This document shows, one piece after another, positions 39,134-45,319 of a stretch of DNA of 47,828 bases. Each line of letters begins with the position of its first letter. Positions within the stretch are counted from its first letter, which is position 1. The notes under the pieces were generated by a model. It did not search any database, had not been told where the DNA came from, and saw nothing but the letters and a program-made list of their open reading frames with translations. The stretch is taken from IMG/VR virus record IMGVR_UViG_3300032249_000683, positions 1 through 47,828 of that record. One strand, given 5' to 3'. Origin of the DNA: a virus. Made by a program: the position numbers and the translations under genes.

Positions 39134-39803
39134 ACTGCTCAAGTTTATCTCCAACAAATTTTCTAATATATTGGACGAGCAATTTAAGGTACTTTGCTTT
39201 GTCGTATTCTTCATAAACTACACATTCTCCATTTTCACAAGACATAATGATAACAAATTTTTTGACTGGTATCTCAGTCAGTTCATAAAACATTGCTGCA
39301 TAAGCACAGCACTGTACAAAATAATGGTCAATCCAATCTCTTGGTTTGGGTTTCTTGGAAGTTTTAAAGTCGATGATTGCTAATTCACCATTATATTCGG
39401 CAATGCAATCAACGGTTCCCGCAATACCTAATTGCTTACTATATAGGGACCCTTCAAGAGAGTGAATATTATCAATATTCTTGAGAGTTGACTTCGCAAT
39501 ATTGAACAGAAACTCTGAGATTGGGAGAATATCCGTAGGAAGATCGTGATTTTTTAGGAAATACTCAGTAAGAGTATGCATATCCGTACCACGAGCAGTA
39601 GCTGCTTTAGTAATCTTCTCTGCTTCCTCATCCCCAACTCTCTTGCGCCACTTCACAAAGATTTCTTTATTGAAATGACTTGTGATAGAAGTGATTGAAA
39701 CTAGTTTGAGTAGTTCTTCATCATCAGGTACTTTATAATATCTTATACCATCTATAGTCTCCCGATCAAGTTTCGGGAGAGTCACATCAACATGATTGAA
39801 CAT
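39123..39803 (-). CDS. RecB/Cas4-like PD-(D/E)XK exonuclease
   Basis: 226 residues. Residue order of the RecB nuclease family: RGTDMHTLTEYFL (His), GIAGTVDCIAEYNGELAIID then FKTSKKPK (Asp and Asp-x-Lys), and HYFVQCCAYAAMF (Gln, Tyr motif). It would degrade DNA ends with metal ions. Located between PhoH and gp33, a common place in T4-like cyanophages. Confidence 0.82.
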   Translation of the reverse strand: MFNHVDVTLPKLDRETIDGIRYYKVPDDEELLKLVSITSITSHFNKEIFVKWRKRVGDEEAEKITKAATARGTDMHTLTEYFLKNHDLPTDILPISEFLFNIAKSTLKNIDNIHSLEGSLYSKQLGIAGTVDCIAEYNGELAIIDFKTSKKPKPRDWIDHYFVQCCAYAAMFYELTEIPVKKFVIIMSCENGECVVYEEYDKAKYLKLLVQYIRKFVGDKLEQYGT

Positions 39804-40558
39804 TAAAGACCTACTTCTATTTTCGCAAGGATGTATTCTTTGACAAGTCCAGAACGAACAATATCATCAACACCAAATTCTATTATATCAATAGATGGCA
39901 TTTTACGCAAGACATTCATAAAATCAACAATTCCATTACGCTCATTAGATTTTTGCAAATCTGACTGAGAAGCATCTCCACAAAACATAATCTTAGAGTT
40001 CTCACCCACACGAGTAATGATTGAATCAAGTTCATGTGCGGTACAGTTTTGGAACTCATCTACAATCACAATTGCATTATCAAGTGTGGTGCCTCTAAGG
40101 AATGAGGTGCTCCAGAACTTAATCGTCTCCTGAGATTTAAGATTGCCATAGAGCATCTCAAACTCGGCATCAGAAGGCATCTGGAACATATACTTCACCA
40201 TATTCTTATAAGGAATTTGGTAGATATCCGACTTATCCTCATAGGAACCAGGAAGGAAACCAATCTCTCTAGTGGCAACCAAAGAACGAACCAGATAGAT
40301 TTTCTCATAAGGAGTTCTTTCATCAAGAACTTCACGAAGAGCATTATAAAGAGTGATGAAAGTCTTGCCAGTACCAGCACATCCATAGGCAACAAGATGT
40401 TTGCCTTCTGCATATGCATCAAAAAGTTTTCTTTGATTGTCTGTTAAGGGTTCAATATCTAAAAGATATTCATTCCCAAGTGCTTTCTTTTTCTTTGGTT
40501 GTCGGCCAGCAAGATCTGGACCGGTTTGTTGCTCATTTGATCTTTTTCTTCTTGCCAT
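39803..40558 (-). CDS. phoH: PhoH-family ATPase
   Basis: 251 residues. Walker A GCAGTGKT at residues 59-66, Walker B-type AIVIVDEFQNC near residue 160-170, and a sensor region MFCGDASQSDLQ. Basic N-terminal 25 residues. PhoH is a marker gene of marine phages; it resembles SF1 helicase cores and its role is debated (RNA handling or phosphate stress). The stop overlaps the start of the nuclease. Confidence 0.92.
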   Translation of the reverse strand: MARRKRSNEQQTGPDLAGRQPKKKKALGNEYLLDIEPLTDNQRKLFDAYAEGKHLVAYGCAGTGKTFITLYNALREVLDERTPYEKIYLVRSLVATREIGFLPGSYEDKSDIYQIPYKNMVKYMFQMPSDAEFEMLYGNLKSQETIKFWSTSFLRGTTLDNAIVIVDEFQNCTAHELDSIITRVGENSKIMFCGDASQSDLQKSNERNGIVDFMNVLRKMPSIDIIEFGVDDIVRSGLVKEYILAKIEVGL

Positions 40559-40568
40559 ATTAGGTAGG

Positions 40569-40811
40569 TTAGATTTTCTTTACTCTTGACCCAGGTGCTT
40601 TTGCCGCCACTCCAAGGACATCATTCCATCCAGGGTTTCGTGCGACAAGTTTATCTTTCCACTCACCGACTTCTCCTGGACTTGCAGATCCTTGGCTCCA
40701 ATCTCGTTTCCATTCGGGGTTATCATTATACCACTGTGTGATATCATGAACACTCATTTCAAGCACTTTAGTCTCACCAGTTTCTTTGTTTATAATCGGA
40801 TATATGGCCAT
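40569..40811 (-). CDS. Conserved small protein, FmdB-like pattern without Cys
   Basis: 80 residues: MAIYPIINKETGETKVLEMS, HDITQWYNDNPEWKRDW, ASPGEVGEWKDKL. The start resembles FmdB zinc-ribbon proteins (YPI-x-KETGE), but the zinc Cys are absent. To my knowledge, similar Cys-less proteins are common next to PhoH in cyanophages. Function unknown. Confidence 0.7.
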   Translation of the reverse strand: MAIYPIINKETGETKVLEMSVHDITQWYNDNPEWKRDWSQGSASPGEVGEWKDKLVARNPGWNDVLGVAAKAPGSRVKKI

Positions 40812-40832
40812 GAATTTTAATAATGTGTATGA

Positions 40833-40840
40833 TTATTTAG
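40833..40840 (-). promoter_or_regulatory. Late-type box CTAAATAA
   Basis: Minus-strand CTAAATAA 22 bases before the gene at 40569-40811, just after the ThyX stop. It could give late transcription of the PhoH cluster. Confidence 0.5.
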
Positions 40841-40841
40841 A

Positions 40842-41597
40842 TTATGGACTCAAACGTGCCTTATGAAGTCTCTTCTCCTCATAATAACTAAAGATCTCAG
40901 GAACCCATTCTTTAATGATAGGAACCATACCCTCACAAAGTGCCTGAATCTCAAGTTGAGCATCCATCTTTGCACGAAGGTCTAGGAAGTGTAGTGCTGC
41001 ACGAAGTGAGAATGAAACCACAAAGTTCTGACGAATGTTCTGTGGGAGATAATCACGAAGATGCTCTTCTGCCATACCACGAGTATTAAATGCCTCTGCA
41101 TACCTCTCAGATGCCGACACACAGAACTTTAACTGCCTTTCGTAGTCTTCCCTAATCCATTCATACTTGCGCCCTTTACGGTCCAAATACAGACCTTCTG
41201 GACGCACATAATAAACCTCTTCAGGTTTCAGGTTACCACTAGCAACTTTCAGCACACGTCGTCCAGTATAACGTTGAGATTGAACATCAAATGATACACC
41301 AACACGATGAGTTCGCGCCTGAACCATTACATTATGAACAAATCCAACGCAGTCCAAAGTGATCGCAGGATGCTCCAATGGACCCCAGTGGCCACGTTCA
41401 TTTGCAAGTAACTGCTCAATAACCCATTTACCACATTCCTTTTCTGCTGGGGGAAACTTTGTATGAATAGGTTCCTCGGAATAGTCATTTTTTCCAGCCT
41501 GATAAACAAGAGTCTGTGGAAGTTGTGTCTGCCGAAGCATCACAACTTTCATTTCTCTATCTAGTTCTAGGAGGTCTTTTGCTCTAATAGGTTTCAT
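40842..41597 (-). CDS. thyX: Flavin-dependent thymidylate synthase ThyX
   Basis: 251 residues. Contains the FAD/dUMP motif region ARTHRVGVSFDVQSQRYTG, a variant of RHR-x7-S, plus GHWGPLEHPAITLDCVGF and SLRAALHFLDLRAKMDAQ, all characteristic. Makes dTMP from dUMP with methylenetetrahydrofolate and reduced flavin, feeding phage DNA synthesis. Coupled to the 51-residue gene upstream by ATGA. Confidence 0.93.
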   Translation of the reverse strand: MKPIRAKDLLELDREMKVVMLRQTQLPQTLVYQAGKNDYSEEPIHTKFPPAEKECGKWVIEQLLANERGHWGPLEHPAITLDCVGFVHNVMVQARTHRVGVSFDVQSQRYTGRRVLKVASGNLKPEEVYYVRPEGLYLDRKGRKYEWIREDYERQLKFCVSASERYAEAFNTRGMAEEHLRDYLPQNIRQNFVVSFSLRAALHFLDLRAKMDAQLEIQALCEGMVPIIKEWVPEIFSYYEEKRLHKARLSP

Positions 41598-41749
41598 TTC
41601 TTTCCAAATCCTTTATATTCTTTTGAGTTTTGCTTTTCTAATTGTAACACAGAAAGTTGTGCCTTCATAAATTGAAGTTCTTCACTGGAATACAAATAAT
41701 CTTGCTTCAGTGCTTCCTTGATTAATTGAATTGTTTTTTTGTTTCTCAT
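41594..41749 (-). CDS. Small conserved helical protein, 51 residues
   Basis: Frame MRNKKTIQLIKEALKQDYLY, then SEELQFMKAQLSVLQLEKQ. ATGA overlaps at both ends tie it to ThyX and the gene upstream. The pattern L-I-x-EAL-x3-YS-EEL-x-FMKAQL is familiar from other cyanophages. Helical, basic; function unknown. Confidence 0.65.
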   Translation of the reverse strand: MRNKKTIQLIKEALKQDYLYSSEELQFMKAQLSVLQLEKQNSKEYKGFGKK

Positions 41750-41901
41750 TCGGAATCCTCAAAAATTTCGTCGTAATCTAACTCTTTTGGTGTAATATCA
41801 TCAAATTGGTATGCCTGAACATCAGAATATAATTCTGCTTTCAGGGAATCCACAAGAAGTTCTAAATTACGGACAATCAGTTTTAATTTGTCTTTGTCCA
41901 T
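41746..41901 (-). CDS. Small acidic protein, 51 residues
   Basis: Frame MDKDKLKLIVRNLELLVDSL, then DDITPKELDYDEIFEDSE. Acidic tail, helical start. First gene of the ThyX operon, 22 bases after the TAGAAT box of the promoter at 41923-41951. Function unknown. Confidence 0.65.
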   Translation of the reverse strand: MDKDKLKLIVRNLELLVDSLKAELYSDVQAYQFDDITPKELDYDEIFEDSE

Positions 41902-41922
41902 TGCACATAGTTCTCTGGAAGC

Positions 41923-41951
41923 ATTCTACACAAAAAAAAGAGACCTGTCAA
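41923..41951 (-). promoter_or_regulatory. Sigma70-type promoter TTGACA-N17-TAGAAT
   Basis: -35 TTGACA at 41951-41946, 17 bases including an eight-T run, -10 TAGAAT at 41928-41923. The -35 hexamer is the loop of the terminator at 41932-41957. It drives the ThyX operon. Confidence 0.8.
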
Positions 41952-41957
41952 GGTCTC
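41932..41957 (-). terminator. Terminator whose loop is the -35 box
   Basis: Minus strand GAGACC-TTGACA-GGTCTC followed by eight T: a perfect six-base-pair stem, six-base loop. It ends the 30-codon gene unit upstream and simultaneously carries the -35 of the next promoter. Confidence 0.8.
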
Positions 41958-41964
41958 TGGTGAA

Positions 41965-42057
41965 TCAACGCATTGCCATTGCAAGTTTTGCTTGATGTTT
42001 GCGTTGTTCTTTTTCTTTTTGCTGCTTGATTAAAATAAGTTGCCAATTGTTTTTCAT
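41965..42057 (-). CDS. 30-residue basic microprotein
   Basis: Frame MKNNWQLILIKQQKEKEQRK then HQAKLAMAMR. It has a good ribosome binding site (AAAGGAG nine bases before ATG), a CTAAATAA late box 91 bases upstream, and a strong terminator eight bases after its stop, so it forms a complete small transcription unit. Very basic amphipathic helix. Function unknown. Confidence 0.55.
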   Translation of the reverse strand: MKNNWQLILIKQQKEKEQRKHQAKLAMAMR

Positions 42058-42114
42058 TAGGGTGCTCCTTTACTTTGTGGGTATTGGTGCGTTCCTTCGG
42101 TATTCCTACTTCCG

Positions 42115-42136
42115 TTTGCTATTCGCAAATAGCAAA
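42115..42136. other. Nine-base-pair hairpin in intergenic region
   Basis: TTTGCTATT-CGCA-AATAGCAAA, perfect on both strands. It lies between the gene at 42243-42584 and the 30-codon gene, within the predicted 5' leader of the microprotein transcript. No T run follows, so it is more likely a leader structure than a terminator. Confidence 0.55.
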
Positions 42137-42147
42137 TGAACGTTCGA

Positions 42148-42155
42148 TTATTTAG
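42148..42155 (-). promoter_or_regulatory. Late promoter box CTAAATAA
   Basis: Minus-strand CTAAATAA within the 185-base gap 42058-42242; the only promoter-like signal I see for the 30-codon microprotein. The rest of the gap holds the hairpin above and no frame I would call. Confidence 0.5.
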
Positions 42156-42242
42156 TCAATCAATTTTGTAACATTGGATACAAAATTAAAAACCTTCGTG
42201 TGAGAAAATTTTGGGGAGATTTTTTCCCGACTATTTTGAAAA

Positions 42243-42584
42243 TCACTTCCGCTTTTTCTTTTCGGGTGCTTTGTATCCCCAGATTTTTGGACTTACTTTA
42301 CCATAACCCCAGGCAATCTTCTGAACTGCTCCGTGACCGAACTTATCAAAATATAAATCAAAGATTTTTACTTTACTTCCACGGCAAAGGTCCGTATAAG
42401 TCTCATCTTTAACGATATAAGTTACGATATGAGCATCAAGGGGAAATGATGGGTCCTTGAGTTGTTGTAGTGTTGCTTTTTCTAAAAGAATTTCGCACCC
42501 ATAACGGGAAGGAATATCTTTTTTTTCTTCTGCCGTCCATTCCACAGTTGTTTTTTCCTCTACGACACTGCTGGTTTTACTCAC
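42243..42584 (-). CDS. Hypothetical protein, GTG start
   Basis: 113 residues from GTG 42584, which overlaps the upstream TGA as GTGA and follows GGGGAGG, an excellent ribosome binding site. Features: ERYGCEILLEK-like core, HIVTYIVKDETYTDLCRGSK, FDLYFDKFGHGAVQKIAWG, and a basic tail KAPEKKKRK. Conserved in pattern with other cyanophage proteins, role unknown to me. Confidence 0.72.
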   Translation of the reverse strand: MSKTSSVVEEKTTVEWTAEEKKDIPSRYGCEILLEKATLQQLKDPSFPLDAHIVTYIVKDETYTDLCRGSKVKIFDLYFDKFGHGAVQKIAWGYGKVSPKIWGYKAPEKKKRK

Positions 42585-43183
42585 GAACGACCTCCCCAAG
42601 TAATAGATGGGTATGCCTGACTTACAATTTCTTTTGTAATCTTATATTTGGTATCAAGTTTCTTATCTTTTACAAGAATTAGAATTTCTGCTTCTAGTGG
42701 ATGAAGTCCTTCTAGAATATTAATGAACATAGATTCTCTACGAATACTATTTATTGCGTCATTACCACCTTTAATGAAGTGGTAGAAGTGTTTAAACTCT
42801 CTACGAATGGTGCTGTGCCCCATATTCGCATCTGCTGTATTACCAAGAGAGAACGAACCAACTTCGTGCATCTTACGAATTTCTTCAGTAAGTTTATCAC
42901 TCATTGATCCATTAAAAGTTGTCTGATCCTTATAACCTGAATAAGGTACAGGACCATCTGGCAGCACAGAAATCACACTCTCATCAAAGTTCCAAATAAA
43001 AGTTGCTCTGATTGATGGATGATCATACTTTTGTAGAACTTCCACTTTCTTTGCATTGGTTTTTTGACGAGATACCAAATCAAAAACCTCAAAGGCAAAT
43101 GGATTATTTGGTAGATTATCAATTACAGGAGCAACTCTTTTGGTAGTGGTTGCTTCTTTAGTTTTTGTTGTAGTTGTAGTCAT
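42581..43183 (-). CDS. DUF6433-like protein
   Basis: 200 residues. A Thr-rich start is followed by NPFAFEVFDLVSRQKTNAKK, VEVLQKYDHPSIRATFIWNF and FYHFIKGGNDAINSIRRESM. This arrangement matches the DUF6433 family of T4-like cyanophages as I know it; no activity is established. It lies in the early/middle replication region, upstream of the gene at 42243-42584. Confidence 0.7.
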   Translation of the reverse strand: MTTTTTKTKEATTTKRVAPVIDNLPNNPFAFEVFDLVSRQKTNAKKVEVLQKYDHPSIRATFIWNFDESVISVLPDGPVPYSGYKDQTTFNGSMSDKLTEEIRKMHEVGSFSLGNTADANMGHSTIRREFKHFYHFIKGGNDAINSIRRESMFINILEGLHPLEAEILILVKDKKLDTKYKITKEIVSQAYPSITWGGRS

Positions 43184-43204
43184 AATTATTATCAGTTAAA
43201 AAAA

Positions 43205-43432
43205 TTAATCTTCGTCGTCTTCTTCGTCAGAGTCAAAGTAACCTTCCTCAAAACGAATTGCTAATACTTCGTCTGGAATCAGGTTTCCCTGAGTATCAAA
43301 CATTTCTGGATGAATTTTAGGAATTTCTCTATAATTCATCATATACTCTCGGGCAACCCATCCAGTTAAAACTCCTACTATAAGAAATAATACGGTTAAA
43401 AAAGAACCTAATACTAAGCTAACTGCTAACAT
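43205..43432 (-). CDS. Small conserved membrane protein with acidic tail
   Basis: 75 residues. Residues 2-25 (LAVSLVLGSFLTVLFLIVGV) are a membrane helix, followed by GWVAREYMMNY, HPEMFDTQGNLIPDEVLA and an acidic end DSDEEDDED. SD AAGGAG eleven bases upstream. Similar proteins are frequent in marine myoviruses. Probably in the inner membrane, tail cytoplasmic. Confidence 0.8.
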   Translation of the reverse strand: MLAVSLVLGSFLTVLFLIVGVLTGWVAREYMMNYREIPKIHPEMFDTQGNLIPDEVLAIRFEEGYFDSDEEDDED

Positions 43433-43635
43433 CTTTTTTTCTCCTTATAGGGATTGTTTTTCTTTTCTTTATGGTCAAAGAAAACTCAAAATAGATAGTT
43501 ACTTCTCGTCTTAGAAAACAAAGTAACTTCTCAAAAATAATATGAAAATCTTTTGGTTGCCTCTTTTTCCCCCCACTAAGTATAAGTTCTACCCCACGAT
43601 TTATACCATCGTAGTTATTGTTATTTATGTTGGGT

Positions 43636-43872
43636 TCAGGCAATTTGCTTCTCTTTCAGAAACTTAACAGTATCGGTACATCCACCAAGTTTTTGGTCGT
43701 CACAAACAACCTGGGGGAATGTAGAACCTTCACCAAACTCCGAATAGAATTCTTCTTTGGTAAAATCTTCTCCTAAATTATACACCACAAACTTGTTTCC
43801 TGTCAACTCAAGAACTTGTTTGACTTTATAGCAATATGGGCAATCTTGTTTGGAATAAACAGCAAAATTCAT
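43636..43872 (-). CDS. nrdC: Glutaredoxin
   Basis: 78 residues with the redox motif CPYC at residues 11-14, the cis-Pro segment TFPQVVCDD and GGCTDTVKFL, all standard for glutaredoxins. It would reduce phage ribonucleotide reductase or other disulfides using glutathione. The gene symbol follows T4 thioredoxin/glutaredoxin usage. The upstream leader holds the terminator and candidate RNA described separately; an ATAAAT-type box is near 43890. Confidence 0.9.
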   Translation of the reverse strand: MNFAVYSKQDCPYCYKVKQVLELTGNKFVVYNLGEDFTKEEFYSEFGEGSTFPQVVCDDQKLGGCTDTVKFLKEKQIA

Positions 43873-43903
43873 AATTGTTTAATATCTGTAGTAATTTATA
43901 TAA

Positions 43904-43928
43904 GAAAAAAGAGGAGATTTCTCTCCTC
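43904..43928 (-). terminator. Strong Rho-independent terminator
   Basis: Minus strand GAGGAGA-GAAA-TCTCCTC then TTTTTT: a perfect seven-base-pair stem with GNRA-like tetraloop and six T. Confidence 0.85.
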
Positions 43929-44006
43929 CTATTATAGCACCAACTCACTTCTTCCCACCACAGAAGAAGGTCTTGGTTCTCGAAGTCACAGAGAATTCAT
44001 CAAGAC
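43904..44006 (-). ncRNA. Candidate small RNA of about 100 bases
   Basis: Between the perfect promoter 44041-44013 and the strong terminator 43928-43904 there is no open frame longer than a few codons. The predicted RNA contains a second perfect hairpin, CTTCTTC-TGTGGTGG-GAAGAAG (43946-43967). It may be a free small RNA, or a leader that attenuates transcription into the glutaredoxin gene. Not similar to any RNA I recognise. Confidence 0.5.
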
Positions 44007-44012
44007 ATCTAT

Positions 44013-44041
44013 ATTATACAGCATTTACATTTGAGTGTCAA
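44013..44041 (-). promoter_or_regulatory. Perfect sigma70 promoter TTGACA-N17-TATAAT
   Basis: -35 TTGACA at 44041-44036, exactly 17 bases, -10 TATAAT at 44018-44013. It is embedded in the last codons of the gene at 44025-44633. Confidence 0.85.
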
Positions 44042-44633
44042 CTGGTCTTTCCCACTTCGTTCCTTCCTGAACGATTCCATCTCCATCTCCATCACCATCT
44101 CTTGCATCAGGATTATAACCATCAGCAATCTTTTCTTCCAATGTTTGCTCTGTAGGTACAGGTTCTTCAACAACTTCTTCTACTACTGGTTCTTCAACAA
44201 CTTCTTCTACTACTGGTTCTTCAACAACTTCTTCAGTTACTACTTCCTCTACTACAACAGGTTCTTCAACAACTTCTTCAGTTACTACTTCCTCTACTAC
44301 AACAGGTTCTTCTACTTTTATCCAAGGAAGAGGTAATGATGCGATAGGTGGATTATACTTACTTGCAATCTCATTTGCAAGATATGTTTGTAAGTATCCA
44401 ACATCAAGGTTACTTTCCAACCAACCAATCACAGTTTCTTCAGCAAGTGTTGAATAATCAGCAAATCCTTCTGGACTTGGTGAGGGGAGAGGATATGAAT
44501 TATTCATAGATGCTGAGATTCCATTCTCATCCTGCCCAGTAAGATTCCAGTGAATAATTTTAACAACATCCGTCAATCCATTTTCTGTTGGGGCACAATC
44601 TAGTTTAGAAATACTCCAAGTATAAGTAATCAT
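44025..44633 (-). CDS. Virion-type protein with VEEVV repeats and Ca-binding-like tail
   Basis: 202 residues. Residues 1-90 (TYTWSISKLDCAPTENGLTD, VVKIIHWNLTGQDENG) match a beta-sandwich domain (DUF7936-like) found near phage structural genes. Residues about 110-165 are a repeat of EEPVVVEEVVTEEVV units, an acidic spacer. The end DARDGDGDGDGIVQEGTKWE resembles a dockerin or EF-hand calcium loop. Probably a minor virion or adhesion protein; repeats may vary in number between isolates. Confidence 0.7.
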   Translation of the reverse strand: MITYTWSISKLDCAPTENGLTDVVKIIHWNLTGQDENGISASMNNSYPLPSPSPEGFADYSTLAEETVIGWLESNLDVGYLQTYLANEIASKYNPPIASLPLPWIKVEEPVVVEEVVTEEVVEEPVVVEEVVTEEVVEEPVVEEVVEEPVVEEVVEEPVPTEQTLEEKIADGYNPDARDGDGDGDGIVQEGTKWERPVDTQM

Positions 44634-44639
44634 AATTTT

Positions 44640-45290
44640 TTAGCATACACCATATTTAGATTTGAGATTATTGGACTGTGTTTCCATACTCTCAAATCCT
44701 TTGACTGTCATCCAAGTCACCATAGAATATCTGTTTCCTTTGGTGACTGGTTCTACACCGTGCCTATAATAACGATTGGAAGGGAAACATACAAGAAGTC
44801 CAGGTTCAGGACGAACACGAATATGAAGGTCTGGAAATACAAAATCTCCACCTTCAAATTCATCATTCAAATATAAGACCATAGACAAATCACGGTCTAC
44901 TGTCTTTCTCCACAGTTGTGTTTGGTCTGGTGCAGTCCATATACCTTCACCATCAATATGAGGTTGGTAGTGCCCTCCTACATCATAACAAAGAAGTTGT
45001 GGAACTTCACTACTATCAACTTCAAACTGATAGAAAGGATTGATGACTTGCTTTACAATATGATGCATCAGTTCATTGACCTGTGGAAATACAGGTTCAA
45101 TTGGTGCAATTTGAGTATCTCTTGTTCTCTTATCAGTAATCCATTCAGTCCCTCGTGTCTGATTGGATTTGTCTGGGTCAAATACTGAAAGGTCTTCTGT
45201 TTTAGAAGTTTTCATATGATGAACCAAAGCATCAATACCTTCTTGACTGATGACTTTTGGTGCAATCAAAACTTTGGATAATAAATTCAT
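44640..45290 (-). CDS. 2OG-Fe(II) oxygenase, prolyl 4-hydroxylase-like
   Basis: 216 residues. YDVGGHYQPHIDGEG gives the H-x-D iron pair, LSMVLYLNDEFEGGDFVFPD is the family strand pair, RVRPEPGLLVCFPS and YRHGVEPVTKGNRYSMVTW give the distal His and the Arg/Lys for 2-oxoglutarate. It would hydroxylate prolines or other residues; the neighbouring virion proteins are possible substrates (inferred). Second oxygenase of this superfamily in the window. Confidence 0.88.
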   Translation of the reverse strand: MNLLSKVLIAPKVISQEGIDALVHHMKTSKTEDLSVFDPDKSNQTRGTEWITDKRTRDTQIAPIEPVFPQVNELMHHIVKQVINPFYQFEVDSSEVPQLLCYDVGGHYQPHIDGEGIWTAPDQTQLWRKTVDRDLSMVLYLNDEFEGGDFVFPDLHIRVRPEPGLLVCFPSNRYYRHGVEPVTKGNRYSMVTWMTVKGFESMETQSNNLKSKYGVC

Positions 45291-45311
45291 TAGTAATAAT
45301 GTAGTTGAAAG

Positions 45312-45319
45312 TATTTATG
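45312..45319 (-). promoter_or_regulatory. Late promoter box CATAAATA
   Basis: Minus-strand CATAAATA 21 bases before the oxygenase start, overlapping the stop of the propeller gene. Confidence 0.5.

Noticed and set aside
43419-43643. 74-codon minus-strand frame between glutaredoxin and the small membrane protein
   Set aside because: It begins with TTG inside the glutaredoxin stop region, contains ATAAATA-type late boxes and the ribosome binding site of the next gene, and its composition looks non-coding. I read 43433-43635 as an intergenic region with promoters; weak possibility only.
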